A stretch of DNA of 64,000 bases from Saturnia japonica (taxonomy: Eukaryota > Arthropoda > Insecta > Lepidoptera > Saturniidae): assembly GCA_033032175.1 (NCBI GenBank), contig CM065325.1, positions 11,250,930-11,314,929 on the forward strand. The letters are read 5' to 3'. Under the pieces are notes generated by a model. That model saw only the letters and a list, made by a program, of their open reading frames with translations. It did not search any database and was not told the origin of the DNA. This document shows positions 11,325 through 23,930 of the stretch, piece after piece (within the stretch, counting starts at the first letter, position 1; each line of letters opens with the position of its first letter). The position numbers were made by a program, and so were the translations under genes.

Positions 11325-12495
11325 ATAAATATAAAGTATATATAGATAGAATAATAATAATACTATAGAATTTATCTCTCTTGCCTTGTCATGCTACTCC
11401 TAAAATATCACAGCAAAAAGTATTTCATGTTATTAATTTTAGTGGTTGAATTATAAACGCTATTCTCTGAAGCCTATAAGTTGGATTACTTGGTATATAA
11501 ATGGATTTCGTAATCGGCTTACACCAACTATCTACAAAATATTTAGTGGATTCAATATAGGTACCTACTTGAAAATATAAAAAAAAATTGCCTTTTTAAA
11601 AACACTATCTCTTCCGTACTTAAATAAAAACGAAGATCTTTTTCGCTATTCTTTCTCTGTTTGTAACTTTCAAACATTCTAAATTCTCTTGCATTATTAT
11701 TGTTTTCTCTTTATGAAACTTTTTGAATGACCTACTTTTTTATTTTATTATCTTACTGTTTTATTTGAAGCTTTTCTAGTATTTGTAAAAAAAAATTGTT
11801 TATTATAATAGGTACCTATGTTGTCAAAATTGTATTAAGGTAAATACACTAATTCAAAGATATGTGAAAAAATAGTAAAACGTAACATTACTCGGGGTAT
11901 TGACAAGAACTTATTGTAAAAATGACACCTATGTACTTCGGGATTCCGAACCTTTATTGAAAGATAACAATTTCGTATAGTATCCTCGGTAGGTATCTCC
12001 GCTGTATCTAAAGTTCTAAACACATTTAGGTCACGAAACATCGAGGTAAAATAATTATGTACTTATTTTTGTGTCAGTATAACGTGATCTGCAATCAATA
12101 ATCGATACCGTTTCGCCGACCCTTGCCGTTCACAATCTACACATGAAAATGTGTCATGTGCTATTTTAATAAAGTTTAATTAGTATAGCAACGGGCGCGT
12201 TGTTTAAATGAATTGAATCTTTAAAATCTTCAAAAGTAACCCTTGTGTAGCTTTGCATAAGGAGTAGTAGTTGACCGAATTAAGTTAATACGGGATGCAA
12301 AGTTCCCTAACCGCTTCCCATGGTCTACCATCTGTTTGCACAGTCTTGAGGGTTAGGAGAGCGTGACATTTGGTGTAACCCTAAAACGCTGGTTAAGAGC
12401 AATTGAATTGGACATTTTTGTTTATTGATGTATTTTTTTAACATCCATAAATTTTGAGATTTTGTGATAATAATTATAATATGTAGTAAATGTAG
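11325..12495. other. no gene; two TAGGTACCTA sites
   Basis: A+T-rich. TAGGTACCTA occurs at 11558-11567 and 11809-11818. At 12340-12400 there is a GGTTAGG ... TAACCCTAA near-inverted pair of unknown meaning. Confidence 0.5.
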
Positions 12496-12497
12496 TA

Positions 12498-12773
12498 ATT
12501 GTTGTTTATTTGAACGCGCTAAACTTGGGAACTACGAATCAGGATTGAAAATTTTTTGCTATTATTCAGCCTATATATTGAACAAAGTTATAAGCTATAT
12601 AACTTTACTCTACAACTCTAAGGAGCGGAGCAGTAACCATGAATGTTAAACAATCTGGCAAGCTATAGGGAAGTACGGTACGTGATAATAACGATAGGCT
12701 ACATCAGTGCAACAGTGGTGGCTTCGTGGATAGTTTCATGTCGGAATACAGGTAAAACTGTGGGCACAGTTAG
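12498..12773 (+). mobile_element. Helitron-like element
   Basis: It opens TTGTTTATTTGAACGCGCTA and AACTTGGGAACTACGA, continues through AAGGAGCGGAGCAGTAACCA, and ends ACAGGTAAAACTGTGGGCAC followed by AGTTAG. That end is the reverse complement of the CTAGCTGTGCCC...start seen on minus copies, although here CTAG has become TTAG. It is about 276 bp. The two frames listed across it (60-80 codons) are spurious. Confidence 0.6.
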
Positions 12774-13467
12774 ATTTTTTTTTTTTGTTTATGAAAAAAA
12801 ATCTTTTTTTCTTTGTTATGATCACCTAATATGGTCGTACATTATCTACTATGCTAAGATAAAAGAAAATTTTCAAATTCGATGAATTATTGATTTGTAT
12901 TTATTTTCTCCCTAAAATAAAAGTCGTGAAAGTTGAGAAAAAAAAATTAAAATGAAAACCTATTAATCAGTATTCATTTTTTTTAACTACTAGATACAGC
13001 CAATGTATCTGATAAATAAAAAAATATATCTAAATTGTAAGCTCATTTACCTAGGTACATTTTTAAAGAGACCCATACAAATCTGCAACTCCAAAGAGAA
13101 AGAGTAAAGATAGTATACGCTTGTGTTAGAACGAGATAGGGATACGAGATCATTTTCGTATGTTCTATCGGTCTAACAGGAATCTTGATCAAAACAAATC
13201 CCGCTTATTTTAAAGTATGATTTAGAGTTTAGTGGACGGGTTTAATTGTGGTTACGTGTACAGTACCTGGATTTAACTCGTATAACAAACAAAATCGGCA
13301 ACATAACACGCACACTAGTGTATCCCGTTTTTGGTCTCGTTTTATTCAACTTATTGCCGATCTATACTATACTAAATCTATAGATAAATTCGCGCTAAGG
13401 TTCGTTTGCATTAGTTGCATAGTTATGCCTATTTCTTTCTCAAAGCGTCAGTGTTCGCGGTAATATA

Positions 13468-13956
13468 CAGGGCTATTGGTAATTCGACGTATTACCGTTA
13501 GGAGGTGATAGGGGTGACTATTTGCGATAATTTTAACCCCTATATGCATTATGCAAAAGTGAACCATTTTTGAGTTATCATGCTTTTTAGCTTTTTTTTT
13601 CAAAATAAGTCAAAAATGCAACATCAAAAGTTTATTTAGAGAAAAAGTATCAATTTAAATCTCATTAAACAACAATTATTGGTCCAAATATAAAAATGCG
13701 AAACTAAAAACCATATTATTTCAATATTTTTTTGAGATTATTTTCCACTGAAACGCCCTAAAACAAAACAAAAAAAAATCCTTATATAACTTGGCTTGTA
13801 GATTATTTTAAAAACAACCGTTTTCTTAGCTCTCCTAAAAACATGATAACTAGAAAATGCTTCACTTTTACATAAGGCATATGGGGGTTAAAATTATTGC
13901 AAATAGTCACCCCTATTACCTCCTAACGGGAATACGTCGAATTACCAATACCCCTA
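13468..13956. mobile_element. 489-bp MITE with long terminal inverted repeats
   Basis: The left arm 13468-13590 and right arm 13835-13956 are inverted copies of each other over about 123 bases with roughly 10% mismatch. Shared words include ATTGGTAATTCGACGTATT, GTTAGGAGGT, ATAGGGGTGACTATTTGC and AGTTATCATG. The outer ends read CAGGGCTATTGG on the left and, in reverse, TAGGGGTATTGG on the right. Both are flanked by TA (13466-13467 and 13957-13958), suggesting a Tc1/mariner-type insertion. The 244-bp centre is A+T-rich and non-coding. A 66-codon frame that starts in the right arm is spurious. Confidence 0.75.
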
Positions 13957-13959
13957 TAT

Positions 13960-15597
13960 TTCGGTTCGAAGGGAATCGTTGGCAGCACACAAGCTGGCAC
14001 ACTAGGCGGTCCAACTTAATTCTCAAGAGTAGAAACCTTTTACACCGGTCTCAGTAGACTGCTGTCAATTTTGCAAGTAGATTTGCAATTGGTTGCAGTG
14101 ACCACTTAACATCATGTGAACTGGATATCTGTTCACCAATTCGTATCATAAAAAAGAGGCCGGTGTTGAAACTTTTTTGATCGATCTAATGAAGAAACCG
14201 TCGTATGACAGAAACACTCTCTAAGTACAGTTTTCAAGTAGATCGACTATTCTTCCGTGGGTTAATTTTTGTTTAACCATTTGCTGGAAGTATCTTCAAC
14301 TACCTTGGTATATTATAATATTAACGCTAGAAGACGGTATATAATTAGAAACTTAAAGTTGTTCCTCCAAACAGTTGAGATTCGAATAAAAAGCTTGGTG
14401 AACAAATCATTTTTCCCAAGGGTGTATGTATTTGACATAATTTACGTGAAAATATTAAAGTTCATGAAAAAATCTCCTCCCAATATAAGAGGCACCGGAC
14501 ACACGAGACAGTATTAAAACAATAAAACTAAATGTCACAGAGTTAAATACTTCTCTACGATAAAATAACCGTTTAAATCACCACTCCCCATACAAATTAA
14601 ATCGTATACATTCATTATACCGCGGTACAAGTGATGAGCGATCGCGTCAACGGAATTAGGCTTAAGAATAAGTTTCAAAAAATATCAAATGTGTTTTTTA
14701 TGACAGCGCTATAAATTTCTCTTAACTCTTCATCAAAATCAATCAAATACGTCATTTTAAAGGCAATATTCACAGTTGTTGACGAAAATTTATTGTTTTC
14801 TTTTCAAAATTACCTTATCTCCTAAATCACGATGTAATCGACCTTTTCAATAAAATGCATCAGGATGCATATTAGATTACTATTAATAATTGTACCATGT
14901 TGATAATTCTGATTTATTAAAATTTAAAGGAGAGCACTTCAAAAGAGGCCTTTTAAATATATTTTTTTTATGTGTGATTTTAGTCATAATATCAAATAAC
15001 ATATCATTATCGTTTCATTAAATAAATTACTTATTTTGCGATTGCATATTTAATTTATATTACTATTTAACAATGAGTTTCCTATCCTTTACAATATAGA
15101 TGATAATCTAAAGTAAAAAAAAACGCTAGACACAAACGATTTGGACCACAACTATGCACGCACAAGACAGGAAGCGGTGAGCATACAAGCCCACCACAAA
15201 AGAGATGAGCGGAAAACATATAATTACGATATCGCATAACGGAACAGGGTAGATACGTCGAGATATAACAGCGTTGGAAGTAAGGCAAGTGGTTCACTTG
15301 TCGCTTCCTTTACTTTCTGAATAGAAGTCATGGAAAACAGGTCTTATCAAATAAATTAAAGGTTCTCGAATTGCAAGGGGATTCTTTAACCTATTTAATT
15401 TAGGGATATGTTATTCTATATATTATTTCTGCGAACCATCACATTCTTGTATTTATAGATAATCCTCTCCTATATAATTTTTACTTAACTGAAGTGTCAG
15501 TACCTAATTTTTTTCAATAGTAGCACGGCATAAAGATGGTAATAGTACTTGAATTTTTTTTAAATTTTTTATAGGCTTAGCATTATTGCTATAATTT
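13960..15597. other. no gene in about 1.6 kb
   Basis: A+T-rich DNA with several frames of 70-82 codons but no recognisable motif in any of them. Confidence 0.5.
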
Positions 15598-15599
15598 TA

Positions 15600-15792
15600 C
15601 CTGATGTGAAATGGTGATGTGGTCAAGATAGAGACTCGCTAAGTGGGGGAACTGGCTCTAAAATGGAGCTATCAGAATACACCTTTGAAAAACACCTTAT
15701 CAGCATGTTATGGTTTCATCATTATGTTTCTTGCACAAAATGCTCGGGCTCATTGTAGCGGTTCGAACTTAGGTCGATCGATGCAGTGATTC
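15600..15792 (-). mobile_element. SINE family B copy, decayed
   Basis: In reverse it shows the box-B-like AGTTCGAACC, then GAGCC..AGCAT, ACAT-ATGATGAAACCATA, the GAGCCAGTTCC region and the ATCACC terminal part, in the same order as the copy at 9359-9672. It is shortened and diverged. Confidence 0.6.
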
Positions 15793-15897
15793 TTAATAGC
15801 GACCGCCGAGAAATCGATAATCAATCACTGTTATGCCGGTTTGCAAGAATCTCGGTAGCTGGGATATACATTGGCAGATCCCTAAACGCGACAAGTA
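15793..15897 (+). repeat. dispersed repeat family G copy
   Basis: The phrase GAAATCGATAATCAATC ... GTTATGCCG ... TCTCGGTAGCT ... CAGATCCCTA is found again at 49302-49415. It follows a SINE immediately. The class is unknown. Confidence 0.5.
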
Positions 15898-15899
15898 GT

Positions 15900-17448
15900 A
15901 GTAGTACTAGTAATTATAATTACTTTTATATATGTATATTTCAAAGTAGGTAGAAAAGGCGAAAGGTGTGTGCTGGGATCGTAGCAAGTGGAAAGACGTG
16001 GCCTCTGCCTACCCCTTTGGAAGTAAAACGTGATGTATGTAAATACTCTCCGTATCAACGCAATAGTACTGGACTCCAAATAAAATATGTCCAGGAATTC
16101 AATGACAGTATTTTTTTTAAAGTATTAATTTATATGTCCTTTATTATGATTAACATTTACGATAAAGTTGCTTGTACTTCCTGTCATTTCCGTAGTCGGA
16201 CCCTATTATAGTACGGTAATCAAATAATTTCACCTGTGTAGAGACAGAAAAAAAGTAAAAACAGAGAGAAAACTGTAGACAGAGATCTATATTTTTGGAG
16301 AGTAAATTAAGCATACAATTTCACTTCCAAAACAGATATATAGTATATTCTATTAATATAACTTCAATTCTTTAGTTGTGAAATACTTCTAATGGTGGTG
16401 TCTCTTGGTCTCATGGTCTGTCTTGGGTGTGAGTTGGTGCGTGTCCGTCCGTAATATCACGCACTGTGGGAAGCTACCTTAAAACGCTGCATTGGTGACG
16501 CGGTCCAAAGTGTTAAATTCGTTAAAAAATTAAGTATCTATTATAATTAAAGTTAAATAACTTCACTTTTATTAAGATATAGAAGTCTGTTTCCAGTACT
16601 GAAACTTGCCAACATAACGTACATGAGACTCAATGTTCAATAAATTTTACTGCGAAAATATCAAAGATACTATAGTAGTTTACTAATACATAGTAATTAT
16701 TGTTAACTATTACCATTATTGTGAATTTAACCAATAACAGTTAATGGCATAATATATTGATTAATAAAGTTAAAACTACTGAACTTAAAATACCTAATGA
16801 TAATAATATGTTTTGTTAAGACAAGGAGGTGTCAAATTAGAATAATATTCAAAAGTCTGTTAATTAACGAGAGAAAATAGGTAACCATGAAATCAAAGAC
16901 AAACCGCTGAAATAATGTAAATAATATTAAACGAGCGATTATTGTTTTTTTATTAGTATTTTAGCGGCTTTACCGATTTGGGTGATTTTTGCATAAGGTT
17001 ATAAAGACACCAAGGATATCTCCTGCACCTAATATAATATTTTAGATTTTCTAATTTTTTTTTGCCTTCTGTACAGGCTCCTGATGCGTGACTGTAACCG
17101 GAAGAGGGCAGCTTTGTACCGTCGCTCGCTTCCGTGCGCTATGCGCTTCGGTTTCCGCTTATTTCGCGTCGCTCGAGCTATCTTCTTCAATCTTGTTGAC
17201 ACGTGTTTATCTGTTAAGCTATTTTCTCATTAGCGTTAATTTGCACTAACAAGTTTTTGTTTTCAAATAAGTTAATATAATTTGAAAATATATTCTCTTT
17301 GTAATACGTAATTATAAATTGCATAGAGATATGGTTACTAAACTATGGGTTAACGTCTCCAACCGTATTATAAGATTTAAAAAAGATTTTTTTAGGTAAT
17401 AATGTTAGGTTCTATAATAAAATGTTTACGCATATTTCTGATTTGCTA
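15900..17448. other. no gene; G+C patch 17075-17190
   Basis: Mostly A+T-rich. The patch 17075-17190 is G+C-rich, with CCGTCGCTCGCTTCCGTGCG and CGCGTCGCTCGAGC. It shows no open frame of note and no matching repeat in the window. Confidence 0.4.
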
Positions 17449-17449
17449 G

Positions 17450-17625
17450 ACGATAAGTTCAAAGACCATGTCAAACAGGTCTTACTGTCGAAAGGTTATC
17501 GTATTGTGGATCATTATATGAATGATGGTGATGTGTGGAAGTGACTCTGGGATGTTTTCCGAACCAGTGGTATGATAGTGTTTTGATGTTCGCAAGTGCC
17601 TTCTTAGGACCTAAATAGAATAAAG
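17450..17625 (-). repeat. dispersed repeat family A copy
   Basis: In reverse it gives TAGGTCCTAAGAAGGCAC, a TTCGGAAAACATCCCAG word, CACTTCCACACATCACCATC and ATTCATATAATGATCCACAA, in the same order as 33307-33575 and 52137-52460. The 83-codon minus frame across it is spurious. Confidence 0.6.
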
Positions 17626-18608
17626 TATCTTTGATTGTCATTTCACATAACCTTACGGCCCGTTCACACATATATCCGTCATTGAGAATTTGTTTATTAA
17701 TAGCGAAGAACGTACCATACAATTTGATGTAGGTATTCGTGATTTTCCACGATTACTGACTTTGTGAATACGGCTATACGAGGCTATGTATAACCGAAGA
17801 AATGTAAACGCAAGGTCACAAATCACAAAGCGGAAAAAATAATGATTAATAATGACGTGTGAATGACCCTTACAGTACTATCGTTCACGTTATAAAATTA
17901 GCATATCAATGAGAATACCACGATGTTGAATTATTTTAAAGTTTTAAAATGATGTTCAATATTTGATCATATTGAGAAAATCTGAAAAGATTAGGAACTA
18001 CTGACAATGCATAATTTGACTAACTACAAATAAAGAAAAAGTTTACACTTGAAACCCAGTCCCTTTTTTAGGCTTGGCGTGTAACAAATCTCCACCACAA
18101 AAATGCTAACTTTCAATTCAATTAATAAGCTAAAAGAATTTTTATTAATACTTTTAGAAATTGTATTTTTTTTATCAATTCTCAACTGTATTTAATGAAA
18201 ATTGTACACAAGACTTATTTACATATCTTTCCTCAATTTATAAGCAAAATGAAAAGTAAATAATATGATTAATTAATAAAAAAACTGCTCACTATATAAA
18301 AGTATGTAGTTAAAAACACGCCTATTATCACGCACCAAAAATTATAAAATATCTCCTGACTCAATCACCAAACCTTCGTTACCAAGCCCAATCTTATAGA
18401 CTCGTCAAAACCAATCATATGAACCTAAACTCAGGGTTTTGCTAGTAGCCACTAAGTTTCACTATCTACCTCCTGGCTCCACCATCAGATTAGCTCCAAG
18501 ATACTAAATTATAGTGTCGTCATCCACACTACATATACATAGAAAGTTTCATTTCGAAACGACAATCAAATGTAGGTTAATATTGACTGCTAAGATTGAT
18601 TATATTGT

Positions 18609-18850
18609 TTTTTTTTTAATGGTAAAAAGGGGGCAAACGACCAGGTCGCGCACCTGATGGAAAGTGATCACCGCCACCCACAAACATCCGTAACACCCGA
18701 GGGCTCGCAGATGCGTTGCCGGCCTTTTAGGGAAGAATAAGCTCACTTCTTGAAGGTCACCCGGTCATAACGGCTCGGAAAGATATCAGGCGACAGCTGG
18801 TTCCACAGAGTGGTGGAATGTGGTGGTTGTTGTGAGTTACAAGTTATGTT
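18609..18850 (+). repeat. abundant lepidopteran dispersed repeat
   Basis: The series GGGGGCAAACGACCAGG, CGCACCTGATGGAAAGTGAT, CACCGCC, GCAGATGCGTTGCCGGCC and TGGTTCCACAGAGTGGTGG is one I recall from many moth and butterfly genomes, usually as a short element of retrotransposon origin. It follows a run of T at 18608-18617. A very degenerate relative may lie at 23200-23340 (GGCAAACAAACGGACCGCTG). Confidence 0.6.
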
Positions 18851-19194
18851 TAAAAGTTCGAACCGATACTAACTACCGCGTAAGATACGCGTGCTGAGTG
18901 GCAGTGCACCGCTAGTATATTCATAAATTTACATTATTTTGGTCCTATATTGTGTATTATATATGGCATTTTGCTTACTACAGCTTGGTTAACAAATGCA
19001 AAGGATGAAAAATAATAACATAGGGCATGAATTCTGAGATGTCAGAAAAACTCCTTGGTAAGTTAAAAACAACTTGACCGTCATTTTGTTAGAACAATGA
19101 AATCATTACAAGAGACTTCGTAAAACAAATCTAAAGCCTCCTCTCCTTTCTACAACAGAACTACAAGCACTGAGCTTCGGAGTCACAGTTTTAC

Positions 19195-19310
19195 GGTCAC
19201 CTCCATTTCGGCACGAACTAAAAAGTTCTACATGACTTTCTTTGCCGTACTGTGAAGCTGTGGAACCATATCTCGGTGGTCATTGTATTTGGATTTTACT
19301 TTGTTTACCA
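19195..19310 (+). pseudogene. LINE ORF2 C-terminus remnant
   Basis: Translation gives KKFYMTFF, a one-base frame change, then RTVKLWNHI. This matches the pattern (F)FPRTVxLWNxLP found near the C-terminus of non-LTR retrotransposon reverse transcriptases of CR1/Jockey type. Only about 25 residues are legible and the frame is broken. The assignment rests on the motif alone. Confidence 0.45.
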
Positions 19311-20399
19311 ACAAGGACAGTACTGTCAATTTGCCGAGCTACTATAAAAAATACAAAATAATTACCTATTTGATAATGACAGTAATAATCTTCAATATCG
19401 ATGATTGGCTGCCAAGTTAGGAAGGAGAAGAAGAATATTGTGTATTTTCTATTATGACAATGAATTATATATCCATAGTTTTCAGTATATCATTATCGCA
19501 TAATAACATATTTAATTAATTAAAAACCTCAGCAAAGTGGAAGTAGTAATCTAAACCGAAATAGGTTAAACAAAGCAGCGCGCTTTCCACTGTGAAACGG
19601 CTCGTGGCTCAAGCGAGCCATGAGTCTGGCTTTACCGCGACTCTAGCCACGCTCAGGCGGGCTCAAACGACTCAACCGGCTAATACGGGCCGCATCTGCG
19701 ACGTAATGAGCTACTCAAGTACACCCTAACTTGTTTACATTGTATCTTTATTGTGTTTTTTTTACTCGGCTTTCTTTTCCTATATAATGATTATTTTTTT
19801 CTACCGTCGCAATAAAACCGAATGCGGTCCTTTGTCTTTTAAGCGATTTATTTTTTAATCAGCCTTCATAATGTGTAGGTGTGGAGTTAAATTTTTAATA
19901 CATGCAAAGTGGAATTTACTAAGTATTTTTTGCCTTCCGCAATTGATGACTAAGCGGATAAGGATTTCCTGTTATTAGTTGATATTACTGTAATATATAT
20001 ACTAAATTTATTGTAAAATTATAAAACATATTTATTTTAAGATTTCAATTTCGGTAATTTTAATTATTTCATTTATTTGTTTAGTGATACTTGGTGATCT
20101 TACTGCTAACAAAGTACATATACTATATAGAAATAACATACAGAAGGCCATTTAAAAGTTCACACAGATATAATATAAGTATTATACTTAAATAAAATTG
20201 GTTGGTAAAATTAAACTGGTGAAATTAGGCAAAAAATTGACGGGTTAGATCCTTCTTAAGTTTGAGAAAACTAGTTTGAAAAAGATCTATATATCTATGG
20301 TTCTGGAAGTGATATTAATTTGATTGTTAATTCTGACTAAAAAAGAGTTTTCTATATGATGATTTCACTAACTAATTTCATATTATTTTATTATTTGAT

Positions 20400-20610
20400 A
20401 TTCGAAGCAGCACCTACAGAATAGCATCCATCTCGGTAAGAACAAAGAACTTTGCGAATTCTTAAGTTCGTTGTAGATACTGTGAAGATGTGGAATCGCC
20501 TTCATGGTTGCGAGTTTCCACTTCCTTTAAATAAGGCCTGAGAGGAATTCTGCAGGCCAGCATCACGCTGATTATTGCCAACGGAATTTATCAGTGTCGG
20601 TCGCCGTTGT
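20400..20610 (+). pseudogene. LINE ORF2 C-terminus remnant, second copy
   Basis: The frame through 20477-20530 reads DTVKMWNRLHGCEFPLPLNK before a stop. It matches RTVKMWNxLPxxVFP from the C-terminal region of CR1/Jockey-type reverse transcriptases. Downstream GCAGGCCAGCATCACGC resembles the usual GGCCGGCATCGC context in these elements. It is clearly inactivated. It lies 1.2 kb from the similar remnant at 19195, in the same orientation, so both may derive from one family. Confidence 0.5.
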
Positions 20611-21397
20611 TTCTGACCTGTACCGTAAATTCCATTAGATACTGTTTAGTTCAGTTATAGTTGTGCTACCTTAAAAAAACTCAACCATATAGTTAACATA
20701 TTGACGGTGACCATTACATGGAATTCGAATCCACTACCACAGCGACGTTAGTCAAGATATCTCAAGATAGTTATACTCATAACTAACAGTATAACTAACA
20801 TCTACAAATATACAGTTCTTCCGACAACGACAGTTCCAATAAAGACATACACACAATGAGGATCTACACTGTCATTCATGCAAATATTTTCAAAGTTTAA
20901 ACATTGGTTCTTTAAAGATTATTTTTATCCTGCTATTGGGTCGTAACATATTTAGAAGAATGGGCGCGTTGGTCGATGGTTCACCTATTATCCAATTTAC
21001 CAACATTTGTTCAAACTTGAAATAATCATCGTTAATCGAAACCGCGCTCTCTTTTTCTTTTCTTTAGTTTTATACATCCTGACGACAAAGAACTGATTCA
21101 TAAGCTGCTTCCACAAAAAAACTGTATGTTATATAAGATTTTTAGGTTTCAACATTTTTAAGAGTATGTATTAAACAAAATTCAGATTAGAAATTGTTCT
21201 CGATCCAATTTTTTTTTTAAAGAAGAATATTATTTTGGAAAACAGTTATAAAAAAAGTCGTTGAGTAAAAACCTGTGCAAATGTTACTTTTCAAAGATTT
21301 TACAGGCATAACGGCTAAATGTTAGTTCCTTATTAAGTTTATCAGATTGAATAAAATGAAAAGGGCTTTGTGATATTAAACCTCAGCATAGTTATAG

Positions 21398-21568
21398 GTC
21401 ATTTTCTAACGCTCGCCTGGCTTGCTACCATCTTCGAGTTGAAAATCTCTCACCAAGCACCTATACGCAGCAGCACTTGAGAGCCATTCCTCCATTAGGT
21501 TTAGCGTGTTAACATCGCCACATCCGTCACCTGATATAAGATGAGATTGTTACTAAACGCTAAAGCGT
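21398..21568 (+). mobile_element. SINE family B fragment
   Basis: It lacks the tRNA-like head and starts within the body at GCTCGCCTGGCTTGC. It then follows the order GTTGAAAATCT-TC-CCAAGC, GCAGCACTTGAGAGCC, GTTTAGCGTGTTAAC and TCACCTGAT. This is a 5'-truncated copy of the element at 9359. Confidence 0.6.
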
Positions 21569-21569
21569 A

Positions 21570-21860
21570 TAATGAACAGAAAAAGCTTATACCTGTCTAT
21601 CAAAACAGCGAGCATACAAAGGCAGCTAAAGCAAAACTCACACGCACGATCCGAACGCAAATTGCGCATCTTTAATATCCGTCCGGCGTTGAAGACAAGC
21701 TTTTAATATCCGAGGAACGATGGAGACAATCCTCTTAATCAGCGAGCAGACATTGTGTAAAACGAGGCCACGCATACACGGAGTGATTAGCGCTTTGTAC
21801 GCGGCCACTGCATCGCACTTTTGTACTGAACACCCGGGTAACTTTGGCTCGTGCATTGCG
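21570..21860 (-). pseudogene. possible degraded reverse transcriptase fragment
   Basis: A minus frame of 72 codons (21638-21856) ends RRTDIKDAQFAFGSCV. After a stop, another frame continues as CEFCFSCLCMLAVLIDRYK. Together this resembles the RT pattern DIxxxQFGFRxxxGTREALFxLxVLIxRC of RTE-like elements, but similarity is weak and the frame is interrupted. The stretch is G+C-richer than its flanks. A chance resemblance is quite possible. Confidence 0.2.
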
Positions 21861-22064
21861 ACAATGCGTTATTCCTACTTTATATTGTCTTTTTTTATAT
21901 TTTTCGGTGTTAATTTTAAAAGCCTTTACTGTCATTGGCTTTGTTTCTCTTCGAGTTTTGTTTCATTATATTTACTTTTCGTAAAACTTATATATCACTG
22001 CCGTAGATTTTAAATATCAAAATAACTAAATATCTGTCTAAAAGTAAGAACAAGTGTGTTTTCC

Positions 22065-22592
22065 TTATGACAAAACAAGGCTATCGAATGACGACAATGA
22101 CTAAAGTTATTAATAAAACATAGGATAAAAATTAGTTAACATAAAAATCATGGTTGGTTTTTCCATTATTTATAATCATCATTATATTAAAACGTGAAGC
22201 AAAAACTTTGTACTCCTTTTTAAGCGTATTGCGTGCACGGAACGTCTTTTACTAATATATTAAATAAAATAAATGAATACTGCGAATCCTAACCCTGTCC
22301 AGTGCCATTGAACTTAGACCCCCAAAATATTGACATTGTCACTCAATGAAAAGTGACAGCTAGTGATATAATATTCATTGTTTCGGTTCATACTGCAAAT
22401 GTCAAACAGAAAGTAGTCTATAATTAAAAAGTCCCTGGTCGAATTTCGATCATTGGGCGACCACTAGTATGAAGAAGACTCTCATTATCAAATAACTTAA
22501 TATCCATTTATAAGTTTAGTTTGTTTATAATGAAACAAAGCTATCAATTGACGTCAATGACTAAAGTTATTATAAACATAAGATAATAAATG
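22065..22592 (+). repeat. local direct repeat pair (about 65 bp)
   Basis: Two imperfect copies lie at 22070-22132 and 22530-22592, sharing AAAGCTATC-AATGACG and CAATGACTAAAGTTATT. Between them lies a copy of dispersed family F (22190-22470). This arrangement could be a local duplication or flanking parts of a larger element. Confidence 0.5.
22190..22470 (+). repeat. dispersed repeat family F copy
   Basis: The left part ACGTGAAGCAAAAACTTTGT, AAGCGTATTGCGTGCACGGA and the right part TAGTCTATAATTAAAAAGTC, TCGATCATTGG are shared with 29947-30072. I recall the GTGAAGCAAAAACTTTGTAC opening as common in Lepidoptera. The class is unresolved. Confidence 0.5.
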
Positions 22593-22910
22593 TCGATTTT
22601 ATTATTTACAATCTGTTTAGATTTTTTGCTAAATCATCGTCTGTGGATTATATCGGTGAAAGTACGGGAGGGGAGCCATTCCGTGAGAGGGAATTAGAAA
22701 AGAGGATATTGGTTTATTTTTTAATATACCGATAAGGACCTCTGCTACTTTCACCGGAAACGGGTAACTAGTAAATTGTAGTTATCTGTTACAGCATCTC
22801 AAGTAAACAAATAAACGATACAGTTTTTATTCCCATACTATTAATGCCAGTAACGATGAAAACGATAAAATGGAAAACAGAAATAAAGAACCAACGTGAG
22901 TATATAATAC

Positions 22911-23187
22911 AATAGCTATGCCCCACGGTTTCACCCAGGTTAATTTTATACGTCAAACATCGCCAACGCACCCGTGTAGGCAATGTTTTTTATACTTAAT
23001 TTAAAACTATCGACATTTTTATGAGGAATAAATGAATTTTTCTAATTATAATACAGCCTATGTTACTCGCTGATACATTAGCCATTATTGGTAAAACAAA
23101 TTTTTAAAAACGGTTCAGTAGTTTTTGAGTTTATCCATTACAAACAAAAAAAAACAAATCTTTCCTCTTTATAATATTGGTATAGAT
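22911..23187 (-). mobile_element. Helitron-like element
   Basis: It starts ATAGCTATGCCCCACGGTTT and ends CTCTTTATAATATTGGTATA followed by GAT. The end is the reverse complement of the Lep1-type 5' terminus. It contains AAACGGTTCAGTAGTTTTTG. About 277 bp and non-coding. CTAG at the outer 3' end has changed to ATAG. Confidence 0.6.
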
Positions 23188-23850
23188 GTAAAATAGTTCT
23201 TATTAAGGTGGCAAACAAACGGACCGCTGATTATATGCGTTTTAAAGAACAGGGAGGTAGATAACGCGTTACCGACCTTGAACCCCCTACCCCAAGGACC
23301 TCTAGAAACCAGTTCTCCACAGGAATAAAACACACAGTAATTTGGATGCGATTTTCTCCAGGGTGTATGTATTTCACCAGTCGGGTTGCCTCAAGTAGAG
23401 AAATTTCCAAAGAGAGTGCTTTATCGCTCTTCTTGGATGGTATTTGGTGACATACTAAGATTGACTCTCAAGATGTATAGCAACTGGAATGCAATGATTA
23501 ATTGATAACATTGATAAATTATACAGCTATGCAGACATATTCTGAGAAAAAATGGATTTTAATACACAAAACCTAAAGGGAGAGGAAGAAAGAGTCGTAA
23601 TGATTTATCTCTATTAGCGTATGCATCAACCTTTAGGTCGGTTTCATATAACACCAGAATTGCTGGCTACATTATTAAGGTAGGTATTATAAATGGCTTT
23701 CTTAAATTGTTACATATTTTGTTCCAATGTCTTTGCAGATCGCCTCATTAGATACGAAAAAAATAGGCAAAAATGTTCATCTAGAATATTGAGTCAGACT
23801 GGCAAAATTATTTGTAGAAAAATGTTTAGGTAACGTTATAGGACCTTGAG

Positions 23851-23930
23851 TGACGATGTGGCCCAAGATGGTATCACGCTAAGTGTAGTGGAAGACTGGC
23901 TCTCAGCTCAGACTAGTCCTTCCCGGGGTT
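23851..23930 (-). mobile_element. SINE family B fragment
   Basis: The phrase GATGTGGCCCAAGATGGTAT and CACGCTAAGTGTAGTGGAAG followed by ACTGGCTCTC is the reverse of the 3' half of the family B SINE. Head and remaining body are absent. Confidence 0.55.

Noticed and set aside
13857..14057. 66-codon frame
   Set aside because: It begins inside the right inverted repeat of the MITE.
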